From Punica granatum (lineage: Eukaryota > Streptophyta > Magnoliopsida > Myrtales > Lythraceae): 64,000 nucleotides of DNA. The stretch's first letter is position 1; each line of letters begins with the position of its first letter. The DNA is taken from the NCBI RefSeq assembly GCF_007655135.1, contig NC_045127.1, forward strand, positions 8,999,001 to 9,063,000, read 5' to 3'. Under the pieces are notes generated by a model. That model ran no database searches. It saw only the letters and a program-made list of their open reading frames with translations, and had not been told where the DNA came from. Positions 12,932 through 24,713 of this stretch are shown here, piece after piece. A program made the translations under genes and the position numbers.

Positions 12932-13675
12932 TCAAACTTCGCGCTTGATGGGAATGTTCAAAGTCAAGCGGGGCTTCTTTGACGGGTGGGGGCTCTCCAC
13001 CTCCTCGTCGCCCGGGGACACCAGGAACTTCGGGGAAAGCTCGGGGAGCGCCGGCATGTTCAGGTCGAAGTTGTGGCGGCTGTGGCTGTGGCTCTGGCTG
13101 TGGCTGTGGCTGTGGGTGCGCGTTGACCCGGTGCCCTCAGAGGCGGTGGAGGCGGTGGCAGCGGCACTGTTGTTGGAGCCGCCCTCGTAGTGGCACCGCT
13201 TGTGGCCGCCGAGAGCCTGGCCGCTGGGGAAGCTCCTGTGGCAGATGGAGCACTCGTGGGTCTTCCCGGACGACAAACTCGTGGCGGCGGCTGCGGCTGC
13301 GGAGGTGGAGGTGGACTGGTCGTCGCCGGCGGAAGCGGAAGGCTTGACGCGGTGGCTAGCCTTGTGGCCGCCGAGGGCCTGGTAGGAGGGGAAGGCCTTG
13401 CCGCACACGGGGCAGCTGAAGCTCGGCTTGGCCGCCGCTGCTGCCTCGAGGGCAGGAGGGGGCGGGAGGGGAGCGGCGGAGGGGCGGCCGCCACGGGCGA
13501 GCATGACGAGGCAGAGGGCGAGGTACTCCTCCTCGGTGGGGGAAGTGAGGGGGTGGGGGCGCTTGGAGCGCTTGCGCTTTGCCCAGGGCTCGGCGAGGCG
13601 GGCGGAGGCGGCTTCGTCCATGAAGGGGAAGGGCGCGGCGGCGGCGGTCGGGGAGTTGAGAGCTTCCAAGGCCAT
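12932..13675 (-). CDS. ZAT10/STZ-type C2H2 zinc-finger repressor, 247 aa, intronless
   Basis: The start is the ATG at 13675, giving an N-terminus MALEALNSP as in ZAT10. A frame opened two codons earlier would need a TTG. In order it has a basic B-box (KRKRSKRP, 33-40), the L-box [11 protein letters not shown] (48-58), zinc finger 1 (C88, C91, H104, H108) and zinc finger 2 (C142, C145, H158, H162). Both fingers carry the plant QALGGH helix. A His/Ser repeat follows (about 188-201), then an EAR repression motif DLNMP (204-208), and a C-terminal KKPR with LTLNIP. It is intronless, as usual for subgroup C1-2i. Relatives (AZF1-3, ZAT6, ZAT10) are nuclear EAR-type repressors induced by ABA, salt, cold and oxidative stress. 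Family assignment is firm; exact orthology to ZAT10 is inferred. The gene is much more GC-rich than its flanks. Confidence 0.93.
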   Translation of the reverse strand: MALEALNSPTAAAAPFPFMDEAASARLAEPWAKRKRSKRPHPLTSPTEEEYLALCLVMLARGGRPSAAPLPPPPALEAAAAAKPSFSCPVCGKAFPSYQALGGHKASHRVKPSASAGDDQSTSTSAAAAAATSLSSGKTHECSICHRSFPSGQALGGHKRCHYEGGSNNSAAATASTASEGTGSTRTHSHSHSQSHSHSRHNFDLNMPALPELSPKFLVSPGDEEVESPHPSKKPRLTLNIPIKREV

Positions 13676-13810
13676 CTCCAATCACCAAAAAATCACAAGA
13701 TCAAGAGAGAGTAGAGAGTAGAGAGCGAGTAGAGAGTAGAGAGTAGAGAGAGAAGGGGGGTTATGGGGTGTGCGGACTGAGGATGGGAGTGGGAGTGGTG
13801 GCTGGGGGGG
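13676..13810 (-). promoter_or_regulatory. 5' leader of the ZAT10-like gene, CT-rich
   Basis: On the minus strand, the roughly 135 bp between the TATA-like box and the ATG is dominated by CTCTACT/CTCTCT repeats, which read GAGAGTAGAGAG on the plus strand at about 13703-13752. Such leaders are common in stress-induced intronless ZAT genes. I saw no upstream ATG that clearly competes with the start. Confidence 0.5.
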
Positions 13811-13818
13811 TATTTAAG
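13811..13818 (-). promoter_or_regulatory. TATA-like box of the ZAT10-like gene
   Basis: TATTTAAG on the plus strand reads CTTAAATA on the minus strand. It lies about 136-143 bp upstream of the start codon inside an otherwise GC-rich stretch, which makes it stand out. Confidence 0.6.
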
Positions 13819-13956
13819 GGCGGGGAACGGGGGCATGGCGGCGGGGAGGATGGCGTAGGCGTGTTGAGTGAGAGCGTGAGAGAGGAAGTTGCGTGTCAAG
13901 TGGGGAGGAAAGTGTGAGTGTGCTTTGCTGCTAGAAGAAAAAGGTAAAGAATCTAG

Positions 13957-13962
13957 CACGTG
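13957..13962. promoter_or_regulatory. G-box / ABRE-like site
   Basis: A palindromic CACGTG in the context GCACGTGTTG lies about 282 bp upstream of the ZAT10-like start. The ACGTGT core is ABRE-like, which fits the ABA and stress induction known for this family. Function is inferred. Confidence 0.5.
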
Positions 13963-16900
13963 TTGTTTCTCATTTTTTGAGGGGTAATGACTAATGGTGT
14001 TGAATCGACCATCGAAAAGGGCAAAAAAAGAAAAAAAAAAAAATAGTTTCGAGTCACAACTTGGGAAGTGGCCAAACTAAATAGAATTAGTGCCTAATGA
14101 CATCGTAGATATATAGATAACCGGTCTCGATCGTAATGGTATACAGTACTAAATGAGCTATTTATTTTTTCTCGAAATGGCATACGCCGGCTGCAGAGCT
14201 ACAATCCGATGTTGAGCTCGTGCCTCGTTGCACATAGAATACAGAGTATGTACAAGTTAAATTTTTTTAAAAAGGATGGTCATCCGGTGCTACTAGTTTG
14301 ATTTACCGACGGTAATTGTAGTGATTCATTAATTTTTACCCTAATGACTGAGCTTAATCTATATAATTTATCGTCGGTTTATCGTGATTACGAAATGACT
14401 TGCAATAGGTTGGGAGTGGCGTTCGTTCTCGTGAGCCGGTCAAATAGTGAGACTATAGAGGAAGATGGGGGAGAAGATGAGAGGTGGGTGAACTTTGGCT
14501 GCTTATGAGCATTAAATTAATGAATGGATGGATGGATAGGTTTCAACTTTCAATTGAGACCAAAAAGCAAAGCTAAGGCAGGGACGGCTAATTTCTCAAG
14601 TCAACTATCGAGTCGGTCCAACTAATTTTTAGTTCAGCAAAACTCTTCTTCCCTCCAACTCATCCCTCCCCTGTTCCAAAAAGTGGTGGTGGTTAAGCCA
14701 CAAAGTTATTTGTTAAGGTGGGCCCATGGAGTTTACCTCTAATTACCTTTGATCATCATTTCCACATGATACCAATTACCATGATTTTGCCTTGCAGTAA
14801 GTAATTAGACGCGTGATTTTAACTCTCTTTAAGACTATATCCCATCGAACACTTGCTTCCTAAGCCATTTCTCAACCCGATTCGCATGCTTCTCGGTGAT
14901 ACGGATGATACATTAACATGGCTGATTGGAGAACGAATGATCAGAAATAGCTTATCATAGGTGCAACCTTCCATGGATCTAATGTTGTATTCTTCTCGAT
15001 TATCTTTTATTATTGCTCAAGTTGCGAGTTAGGAAGGATTATGGAGGGACGAATTATGGAGGATAATAATACAAACTTGCATAATAAATCTTTATAATTC
15101 AACCTCCATAACCCTTCTTTACCCTCAATCCACAGTAAAACTGCCCCTCTTTCAACTACATTAGCCAAATTGCTTTCACTTGATTTTTAATTTTAATTAT
15201 CGCTATAAAATTCAAACAAAGTTTACAATTATCAATAGACAAATAAGCTGGCAAGACATCGGATAGTTCAGCCTGGTGAGCACATCATCATACTTTACAT
15301 ACTACAACACTGCACCAATTTTTTTCATTGTTCGGAAGACCTTTTGAGTTTAATTTAAAAATAAAAAATAAATTAAAATAAAGGGACATATAAATTCCAC
15401 CGATGAGAATCGAATGTAAATATTTTAATCCTGAATTGGCACATTGTGCCGTTGTACTAAAACCTCTCATCCTTCTTCCAATAATTTTACTAGTTTATTC
15501 AAAGCCCTCTTGATCATTATATGGAAATGAGGGATATAACAATATCTAATTTAGACATTTAGAGGGCTTTCCAATTGGAGGCCACATGGGCATTTGAGAG
15601 TGGACCCTCCAACATATATATATATATATATACATTATAGTCAATGGACCGACGGAAGAAGCTGCCGATGGAAGTTTGAAATGGTCAGCTTCTCCGTGCA
15701 AAAAACAAAGCTGAAAATTCTACGAGCAGAGACGCGGTTCCAGTGGATTATTTGGCGTCAGCAATAGATCATCCCGTATCATGCCAAGTCAAGTGCAACT
15801 GAATCAAATTCAACTTCCAAAGAAGTCACCGATCGATACAATCTCTTCTAATTTCGCATAAAAGCTTTTGTTTCCATAGTCTTGATCGATGGCTGTGCTA
15901 CACCCTCCTTACCACCGTCGCAGGCGCCATATCTTCATCATAGAAGTTCCTGATGAGCTCATGGATCGGATACGCAGGACTCTCATCTCACACAGATCGA
16001 TATACCGCGTTGGAGTGGAGGGACTGAGGCACTCTTGAATGGTAATAGTTGCTTCTCGGTCGATAACCAATCCAGCCAAATCCGACTCTCAACAGTGGAA
16101 GAGCATCTAATACTGATCTCTCAACATTTGGATGATGCTGTCAAAGTATATTGTTGTTATAATTACGTCTTTGCAGATGTCGAGTGGGCTCCAGTCCTTA
16201 TATAATCTCGCTTTGAATTCTACCTCATCGACGTGAAATAAGGGCCAACCGACTACATAGGGAGACCCATCGGAAGCCGACTTTAGCGGGGTAGATAAGT
16301 GCAGAATGGGGTCGCAATATGACCTGCGTCAATTGAGAGGGGGATTGGACGAGTGAAGTCGTCATTGCTGATCACAAACGTGCAAGTTGGGTCGAGTCCT
16401 ACATCAGCCCCAAAACAAATCCAAGTGCTCTGCCCAGATGAATAATTATAAAATTATATATATGCATATGATAGTAATATTGCGGATAATTTAGAGCTAA
16501 CTAAGACGTATCTCCACTTGTTTCTTCATGCCACTTGCTCTGTGGCACCCACCTCATCCATTTAATTAACGAGGGTTTGCCTAATTAACTATGTTAATAT
16601 AGACATCGGTACAAGTCCACAGGGTAAAACACTGAGCCCGGATAAGCGACCCGAGAGGTACCATTTATCTATATTTCAACATGGGTACATTTGAATCTTA
16701 TCGTCTTTTTTAGGGAATGCAAAATGAGGAGATTTGCCCCAATTTCGTTTCAAAAGTCCGATACGATCTGCACATTGAACTGTTAATAAATTTTCATATG
16801 GATTTTCCTATTGCAGACTCTACGACCCTTCTCTTTTCCACTAGAATGTGACATAAATTGCTTATACAAGTTTTTATTTCCCCTTATCAAAGCACATTTG

Positions 16901-17100
16901 TTTGATTAATTGTTAACCTTGGAAACACGAGGGATGCAGTGTGGGCTCATGGGCTGAACTTTGGGGGCCCTTCTCGTGGGCGGGCTTATAGGTCAGTTTG
17001 GGCCAATTCATCATGATATATCTGTATAATTTCCTTGGACCGTTCGGCTAGAGACTCAATTGGGCCGCCAGAGATACTGCTGAAAGCTCCAATCTTCCTA

Positions 17101-17143
<43 letters not shown>

Positions 17144-18068
17144 TTTTCAATACGAGAGATATCTAGATTTCGTTTGTCTAATCCTTACGCTCTCATGAAC
17201 ATCCTCAATCCTCGAGGTTCAGGATTATCGGCGAAACCACATCTCTAAAACTCCATTTAATCCCAGTCCTCCTCTCAGTACGAAGGTTCTTGAGTTTATT
17301 CCAGCAGCATGATAAATATCACTTGATCCATCACAAAAAGGAATGTCATAAATATACTCTGCAGCCATTAGACTATCACTATTTTTTTTCCGCATACATT
17401 GCACTGATTCGTTTTCATAAATCTTTCTATCGTTTCTTATAATAACGTTTACAATTTAAAACACAAATTTTCTTGTCGAAAAATAAAAATAATATTCAAT
17501 TATTCATTTTGCATGAGATTGTTTTCAATAGTAGTTATTCACAATTTAAAGAATTTTCAATAATAATCCTAATTGTTAGACTAGTTTTAAATTATTGAGT
17601 GGTAATTTTGCTATTAATTCTCTTACTCAAAGTGCATCGACTATTTATTTAATCATTAACATTACATAAATTCACTATTACGTGTAAATATACAAATTTG
17701 ATTTTGCAAATTTTCGTTTTAAAAATATTGTTCCGTTATATCTTTATTTTCATTAATTAAATTTTACTTTTTATGTGACCCTAATTTCATAAATTAGTTT
17801 TTTGTGTTTTTTTTAAAACCCTTTATACAGGTCACTAATCTATTTATATTATATTAATGCTGGCTCCTGAACACTCGCGACGAGAGGCCTCTGCTCAATA
17901 AATGAAAGCTTGCCATGTCATCATTTTGATTATTTATTGAAATTTCTGTTTAAGTGTCTCTTCCTCTGCGCCCTCTATGAAAGTTGCCCTCTTCCTCCCT
18001 CTCACAAAAAGCATTCAGCTCTTTTCTTCCCCTCCCAAGTATCTCTCTCCTTATTGGTTGTTGTTGCC
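13963..18068. other. Intergenic region, no supported gene
   Basis: This AT-rich spacer holds (TA)n tracts at 15617-15632 and 17103-17135. A 49-codon frame beginning ATGGCTGTGCTACAC lies at 15889-16038 and is Arg/His-rich without known homology. A tRNA-like repeat scrap (about 15380-15475, minus strand) has a B-box-like TTCGATTCTC. The stretch 15700-16450 is less AT-rich and may include a decayed gene or LTR, but no family could be recognised. Confidence 0.45.
17103..17147. repeat. (TA)n microsatellite followed by a T run
   Basis: About 16 TA units run into a run of about 12 T. Confidence 0.9.
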
Positions 18069-18571
18069 ATGGCCACATTGATGTTGAGTACTGGTGCTTC
18101 GTTGACTGCCTTGCTTAGGGCACAAACTACCAGTCCTCTGAGCGGGCCTTTAGTGCTTATGGCGAGATCCTCGATGCGAAGAGATGGTATGTCCCATCTT
18201 CATCTTTTCATTAGTAATGGAGAACTACCTACAGTTTCATTTCTTTTTTTTTTTTAAATCTTTATTCATCGGATCTAAGCTCTTCCCTCCGATCTATACT
18301 CGTAGGTCATCAAGGATCGTGAGACCGAGAGGTCCCGTGGCTTCAGATTCGTCACCTTCATCAATGAGAAGTCCATGAAGGATGCGGTCAAGGGGATGAA
18401 TGGCTAGAATCTCGATGGCGTGAGCATCATCGTCAACGAGGCCCAATCCCCTACCGGTAGTGTCGATGGATATGGAGGTCGCCACAAGGGTGGTAGCAGA
18501 GGCTACAATCTCAGCAGCGACGGGTATGGTGGTGGAGGCAATGGAGGCGGCCGTGACCATGGGTACAAGGG
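18069..18571 (+). pseudogene. Decayed GRP7/GRP8-type glycine-rich RNA-binding protein gene
   Basis: Exon 1 (18069 to about 18181) and exon 2 (from 18306) match the RRM of plant GRP7/CCR2 proteins, with the intron at the family position after the EILDAK block. The copy is broken in several ways. One base is missing between the ATG and the VEY block. A TAG lies at 18116-18118 in exon 1. The former donor is displaced by five bases (AGATG before GT at 18187). A TAG at 18405-18407 replaces a Gln codon in MNGQNLDG. RNP2 reads CFVDCL instead of CFVGGL, and RNP1 reads RGFRFVTF instead of RGFGFVTF. A short Gly/Tyr-rich tail (GYGGR, GYGGGGNGGG) follows. Because the intron is retained, it arose by DNA duplication and not by retroposition. 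The functional family acts in mRNA splicing and transport, cold response and clock output; this copy should not. Confidence 0.85.
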
Positions 18572-18639
18572 TGAATTATCTTCACATGAACTTTTGTATC
18601 GAGTTTCAGTAACTTGATTGCTTTTTTCGAGTATGAATG

Positions 18640-20734
18640 ATTAAAATTTGGTAAGATACGACACCGCTAAGATTAATTTGACTGGATATACTCGCAACAG
18701 TCTATGTACCCACAAGTTGAATTATAATCTCTATTGGTTAAAAAACCGATAAAGCATTATCACCTTAAAACTCGATATCGTTAATCGCTTTTCAATAATT
18801 CTAGCTATACAAATGCAAGTACCAGCCCGTATTCCTCAGGATCGGGTGAAGACATGGAATGTCCAGGATTATCAAGGAGGTAAAGTCTATTTAGCATTTG
18901 AATATAACTAGCTTATATGATCACATATGACAAATAGGGGGCCGACAAAGCACGATGGGTAGAATATGAGGTGAACGAGCAAGAGGAAGGGGCCGAGGAA
19001 ACCAATTTTATTAGATGTGTTAAGTGATAATTTCAATTTATGAGTTCAAGGCAATATATTAGAAATAAAAAACGTATTATATTTATCTTTACTATGACTA
19101 TTGGTTCCATTGATGTTATATCTATCTTTATTTGTGCATATATTTACTTTCAGATTTGATTGTTGGTACAAAAATTTGTGTATTTTGAAATGTATTGCAT
19201 GTTTGTAATCTTGAATTGATTAAGTTTACTTAAATCAAATTTAATTAACCTATTTACCTCACCTAATTAAATAATGGCATTACTATGGATATGCTTTACA
19301 TTAAATACGAGTGAAATAGCTTTATAGAAAGAAATAACTTCAGTCAATATATTGTCATTTATTGACTACTGTAATATTACAATAGCAATTGATTATAGCA
19401 TTAATGATTACATTAAGGTTCAATTAAGAAATCTATAAAAAAAAGATTCAATGAAGAATGCTTATATAGATACTGAATAAATTAAGATTCAATTAAGAAA
19501 CCTATCAAATAAAAGATTCAATTAAGAATGTTTATATAGATGCTGAAATATAGATTACATATAGTAATTGTATATAAATAGCAACAACATTCATTAGGGA
19601 ATTAATGACTGAGATATATGAAATAGAAGAATAGGAAAAGGTGTATATTTCATATAGATCTTTTTAATTACCAAATTCTTAAACTATAGTCCAATTCTAA
19701 TTTATTATCATTTTATGTGCTTAAAGCCCTAAGTTGCATTTTGTGTTTCAGATATATTTTATCCATTGTAACCTCCCTCATAATTTTGTGTTATATTTTA
19801 TTTTTTGGATAATAACTTAAACCTTAAAATAGTTTCTTATCGAACTAATTACAAGAAAGCAACATTAGCAAATCAAATAAATTAATGAAATAAAAAAATT
19901 GAAATGGCAAATCCGTTAAAATAAATCAAAGAAAAATATGTAAACTTAATATAAAAATGCATGCATATTCTAAAATCTTACGAAAAATAATTCAAATAAT
20001 CCATGCATGATAGGCTCTAATAGTTGAGCTTAACTTCGTAAACCAAGAAAATAAGAGTAAATGTTTCCACTTCAATAGGTCTTCCTATAAAAGGTTTTTT
20101 AAATCGTCTAAAATTGTGGGAGGCATTGCTCTTGTAATTCTAAAAGATCGAGTATTAAAAGTTGTTTCCCTCTCGACAAGTACACTTTCTAGTATTCAAA
20201 CTTATATTCTTTTCATTATGGGTGCTGGAAAAGATTTTAAGATTTTAATGCATATATTCATGAAATATATTAAATGATGAATCAAGTCAAAAATAGTAGT
20301 AATTTAGGATTGTTTCTTTTTTTATTTGAAAGAATAGCTTTATAACCTTTTTTTGGCATGCATGTCATATGCTAAGAAAAAAATGAAAAGTTTGATCGAT
20401 CAAGGAGAATCATTTCGTTTAAATAGCTAATTTCATTTAAACTCGTCATATCTAATTATATAATGAAGTAAATTTTTATTTTTTGATAACAGAGATCGAA
20501 AATGCTTGCGTAACAAGTGGGTTAGAAGGCTAGTAATCTATTAATGCAATTAAAACGGTTGTTTTGCTCTTTCATATCTATAGGACAGTGTCCTTTTTCA
20601 TTTTTCATTTTAACATTTCTCTTTTCTTCTTTTTCAACTTTACCCACAAACGTTGACTTTCAGTCGTTTTTGTCCCTTCTTTATTTGATATGCACTGTAT
20701 ATTTAATTATTTAACTGTCTGTATATATATTCTC
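18640..20734. other. AT-rich intergenic region
   Basis: There is no reading frame of note, only poly-A/T tracts. Near 19440 and 19505 an ATAAAAGATTCAAT(T/G)AAGAATG motif is repeated within about 75 bp, a small local duplication. No mobile element could be delimited. Confidence 0.5.
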
Positions 20735-20893
20735 TTTTTTTTTTAAACCGCTGACTAATCAAGTCGAGTCGGATCAACTCATTAATAGATAAAATTATTT
20801 CAGCATGAATTTTCTCTATTAACAAAACTCGAACTCGAGACCTTATCTAAGGAGAATAAGTGTCGAACCGCTTGAACCAACTCATATCGGTGA
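20735..20893 (-). mobile_element. tRNA-derived SINE copy, reverse orientation
   Basis: Read on the minus strand, it starts CACCGATATGAGTTGGTTCA, which holds an A-box-like region, and continues into AAGCGGTTCGACACTTATTC. It has a B-box-like GAGTTCGAG and a diverged GATCCGACTCGACTTGATTA core, and ends in an A-tail (plus-strand T run 20735-20744). It belongs to the same family as the copies at 11044, 23597 and 30089. Confidence 0.65.
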
Positions 20894-21381
20894 ATAGACT
20901 AATTCTCTTTTGCCCGAGACTTTCGGCTAAGTTCTCTGCTTTTATTCAGCAAGTCCAAGGATGTGCTAGACGCTTTCATGAATTCGAAACTAGTGCTCTT
21001 GCCCGCAAGTTGCCCAAACCTTTTATTTCATATGTATATTTTAATTAATATTTTGGAAATATATTTGAGACATACGATGAAATGATGGTATAGTACTTGT
21101 AGTTGATATTTGATAAATTACATTTGTGAATTGAATACTAATATTGGAGAGCATATGAGCGTGTAATATGTAACAACATTGAGAATATCTTTTAAAAATA
21201 GTATTGTATATTTTTCTGGATCGAAAAAAATTGTATTCTGGCATGTACCGTAGGTGGACATTGACATTCTTTTATTTTAAATAAAATATCTATAGTAGAT
21301 ATATATATATATATATTTGTATGTCTAATTACTTAATTGGAAACATAATAACATAACACTATTACTAGGGACATTATAAGT

Positions 21382-21652
21382 GTGTTTGATTTTAGAGTTA
21401 AGTAGAGTTGATTTTTTATTTTAATTGGGTTATAATGATTGTGTTGTTGAATTATGAGAAAAAGTATAAAAGAGTAATGAATAGTTGAGAGAATTTAGTA
21501 TTAAAAATTAAATTGAGTATAATGGAGTCGTATGTGAGTTTATATATGGGGCTCACCTTTTTGAATTGGAAGAGTTGATTTTTATTGTGTAGTGAGTAGA
21601 GTTACAGTTATAGTTAAAATTTTAAAATTAAATTGTAAAACCAAATAGGATG
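21382..21652. mobile_element. MITE, PIF/Harbinger-like family
   Basis: The left terminus is GTGTTTGATTTTAGAG. The right end, reverse-complemented, is CATCCTATTTGGTTTTAC. The interior shares long similarity with the element at 24389-24713, including GAATAGTTG(A/G)GAGAATTTAG and AAAAATTAAATTGA. It is non-coding. Superfamily placement is tentative. Confidence 0.55.
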
Positions 21653-21719
21653 TACAATATTATAGTCCTTTTATCCGAAATAATAGGATATTTAGAAGAA
21701 ATATGTAAACTAAACTAAT

Positions 21720-22330
21720 GAAATGAAAGAAACCCTAGTCTTCGTTCTCCTCTTATCCGTTGCTGCATTGCTGAGGCTGCATCATCTCGAGCTCTCCGTA
21801 TCGAAGTCTCCAGGTGAAGTTCTGAACTGACGCCTCTTCTTGGCTTCCTCTTCTCCTTCCATTCTCCTTCCCGCCTCTTCTCAGCTCATCTCCCAGTCTC
21901 AGCGAAGTTCTGACCAGAGTTGCAGGAGAGCTTTTGTCGGACTTTGCTTGATCTTTCTTCTTCTTTTTCAGGCGAGCTTTTGTCGGCATCCCACCAATTT
22001 GGGTATTGATTGATGTTCTGCACTTGCGATTTGGGTATTGATTGATTCTTGTCCAGTGGTTACAGGAGACTGGAAAGAAAAAGGCAAAAAAGAAAAAAGA
22101 AAAAATTGGATTTACAGCTTTTGGTTCGATTTTTACCTTTACAGGAGAAAACAGAATGTATCTTTCTGGGGTTCATTGTATTTCCTCATTGGAGCAAATG
22201 TCTTTCGTTCAAGATTCACTCTTATGTACTTTGGGTTCCAATTCTTTGTGACATTGATATTTATTCGATCCACGCCACATTATAAGATGATTGGGGCGTC
22301 ATTCGCTTGATTGGTATTTGTTCCCTCTTT
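21720..22330 (+). other. Transcript-leader-like segment, no intact gene
   Basis: The segment opens with GAAACCCTAG, a telo-box-like leader signature. A pyrimidine-rich stretch follows that ends in TTCTTCTTTTTCAG, which looks like a 3' splice site. Two motifs are doubled: GAGCTTTTGTCGG (near 21928 and 21973) and ATTTGGGTATTGATTGAT (near 21997 and 22028). Frames of 69-90 codons occur on the plus strand at 22038-22310 but do not resemble known proteins. It may be the 5' end of a lost gene or a non-coding transcript. Confidence 0.3.
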
Positions 22331-22589
22331 CATGTAAGGTTCATGCTGTCTGTTGTTCTTATCTACCTGTGTGAATTATCTTTTTGGAAATTGAAGAGCT
22401 TAACTTGTCTTCTTACATGTTTGGTCCGGAAAGCATCCTGTTCAGTTGAGCTCTCACTAGTTCGGTGCATCAGTTGATTACTGCTGATATCTGTTTGTAG
22501 TGTATGTTGAAAGTTATTCCATAAATATTTTCTTAACTTCACCGAATCGTAGAGGATACTGATCCTTCTCGTCCAATTTTCTTAATAAA

Positions 22590-22708
22590 TATTTCTTTAT
22601 TTTATAATTAAACACGCGGTCCGACCCATCGAACCCCCAGTTGAACTTATAAACCCATGAACCCATACCTCAGCCGGTTCGATGTTCGGTCCGGTTCTGA
22701 TAACACTG
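22590..22708 (-). mobile_element. Truncated hAT MITE at the edge of duplication copy A
   Basis: Reverse-complemented, it starts CAGTGTTATCAGAACCGGAC and stays similar to the first 120 bp or so of the complete element at 57180-57672. The other terminus is missing. Its intact end (22708) abuts the first base where copies A and B of the large duplication become alignable. Confidence 0.7.
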
Positions 22709-23234
22709 GTATTTCCAGATGGATAATCAAACAAAGAATGCAATAGAATGTGAAGTTAAGATCATATTATCGACTTCTTTTATCTTTTTTTGTAATTCTC
22801 GTGCATGATAGATTTTTATTTTAATTATTAGATTAAATATTTTCTTATTATTTGCTATTAATGTTAATTTCTCAAGTTTTCTTAATCATACGTGGTTTGA
22901 GATTTTTAATACTTTGTAAGTGTAATACTTGATCATTTGTAATTACAAATCTATTATGAACTTTAAAACAGATTATATCTAAATTAATTCAATTTTTCTT
23001 TTTCAAATTAAAATGCGGACTGCTAAATATAAGAGAGATATATAAATCTATGTATCCATATACAATTATAAAAGAGAGAAGCCACTAAAAGTTCTGACGC
23101 ATAAAATTTTGCTCTTCCCGATTAAGGACTATTCATGTCATAACCAGTAAATGGAGGATAATTGGCATACAATAATCGATAATATCAAATTTAATTTAAG
23201 GATATTTAGAAGAAATATGTAAACTAAACTAAAA

Positions 23235-24243
23235 CTAGTTTTTTTGCCTATGCGTGGTGCTGGCTTTGCTTTTGTTTATTTTGGTTTTTTTTTTGCGAAA
23301 TGTATGTAAGAAATACAATGAAATGTATGTTTGTACATTTTGGTTATCCTATATAATGATCAACCCAAATAAAATATTACTCTATCCGCAATTCAAAAAA
23401 TGGTTCTCCTCGTATTTACTTCATGAAAAATTTTACTTAAATAAAAAAAAATTAAGCAAAAATATTAGTAGCGGACATGAAAGGACAGATTGTTGCAAAG
23501 AAACTTCGAAGAAAAAAGTATAAATACATATTTCCAAAATACATAATAAAATGTTAAGTAAAGCACACTGCATGAATTAAAAGGAACTAAATTTAACCAA
23601 CGTGATTTGGTTAAAGCTGTTCGGCACTTGTTTTGCTTAAGTAATATTTCGGGTTCGAGTCATTGTGAATGTAGAAAATCCATATTAGGAGAGATTTACC
23701 CCTTTAGTAGGCCGACCTGGCTCGACTGGATTAGTCGGGGTCAAATTGGGCTTCCGGGTACTAGGGTTATACCGAACATGTAATTAAATTAAAAACAAAA
23801 AACCCTATGCAAATTCATATATTATCTTAGATTCTTAAGTTGAAAAGCTAAAATTCTAGGGGTATTGTTTTGTAATTTAAAAGATGTAAAATTCAGAATA
23901 TCAAAGTGACTTATACGATTTCCCTGTAAAAAAATTGAAAAGTTATTTAGAAAACAACGTTTTAATTAGTTATCTTAAGTATAACGAGAATAATTCTTTT
24001 CAGATTTTATTTACTCTTGTCTACTAAGAAAATAAATTTAGTCAGTCTTACTATAAACAAAGTAGTGTTTTTTTTTACGTAAATAAAGCATTTAAATAGC
24101 TAAGCCAATATGATTATCATTAAATAGAAAATTAGTTCTACAATTATGAGCTAATTAACAAGTGTTTCTGAAAATCAAGCTAAATAATAAACTATAGTAA
24201 ATTCGATCACAAATAACACTAGCACAACGCAAGGGTGGACTAG
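23235..24243. mobile_element. Helitron-like segment bounded by CTAG ends
   Basis: The right end reads GCACAACGCAAGGGTGGACTAG, a degenerate Helitron 3' end. The left edge, on the minus strand, reads GCACCACGCATAG...CTAG, also 3'-like. Copy B has counterparts (42490 region and CTAG at 44709-44712), so the insertion predates the duplication. Two outward-facing 3'-like ends do not make one clean element, so this is a tentative call. Confidence 0.3.
23597..23780 (+). mobile_element. tRNA-derived SINE copy, only in duplication copy A
   Basis: It runs from CCAACGTGATTTGGTTAAAG (A-box region) through GGGTTCGAGTC (B box) and GTAGGCCGACCTGGCTCGAC to an A-rich end. Copy B (near 44230-44260) is contiguous across the site and lacks it, so it inserted after the duplication or was lost from B. 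The flanking duplication is too AT-rich to call exactly. Confidence 0.7.
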
Positions 24244-24388
24244 CTAGTTAGTTTTCTATTCACATACAGGGGAGGTATCTAATCTCTTATTTCTTAGTTT
24301 ATGAAAAATTATAATTTATTGATGAAATACTTCTAAAGAATTCATCATATTGACCCCCATTAATTAATTAATGTGATAGCGAACCTTT

Positions 24389-24713
24389 TTGTTTGAGAAT
24401 GAACTCCACTCTATTCTAATTATAAATAACTATATTTATTTATAATTGTAATGATTGTGTTGTTAAATTATGGGAAAAAAAAGTGAACAAAAAATACTGA
24501 ATAGTTGAAAAAGTAATGATTATGTTATTGATTTTTGGAAAAAGTAATGAATAGTTGGGAGAATTTAGTATTAAAAATTAAATTGAATGGTAGTTAAGAT
24601 AAAAAAATTGAAGAAAATGAAAAAAGTAATAATTGTGTTGTTAAATTGAAGATAAGTGAAGTTAAAGTAAAGTAGAGTTAAAAAAAATTATTCTGTTGCC
24701 AAACAAGGCCTAT
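24389..24713. mobile_element. MITE, PIF/Harbinger-like, only in copy A
   Basis: The termini are TTTGTTTGAGAATGAAC and, reverse-complemented, CCTTGTTTGGCAACAG. The interior matches the element at 21382-21652. Copy B reads straight through (GATAGTGAACCCTAG near 44850), so the insertion is specific to A. A CCT flanks both sides and may be a 3-bp target duplication, which differs from the usual TWA of this superfamily. Confidence 0.6.

Noticed and set aside
13190..13714. Long plus-strand frames (up to 174 codons) opposite the ZAT10-like gene
   Set aside because: They are shadows of a GC-rich minus-strand coding sequence. They have Gly/Ala/Arg-biased translations and no domain, while the minus-strand frame has two intact zinc fingers and an EAR motif.
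15380..15475. tRNA gene on the minus strand
   Set aside because: There are A- and B-box-like motifs, but no cloverleaf can be drawn and the spacing is wrong; it is more likely an old SINE scrap.
15889..16038. 49-codon frame MAVLHPPYHRRRRH...
   Set aside because: It has a plausible start and an unusual composition, but no family match, no clear promoter arrangement and no duplicate to compare, so it stays a note only.
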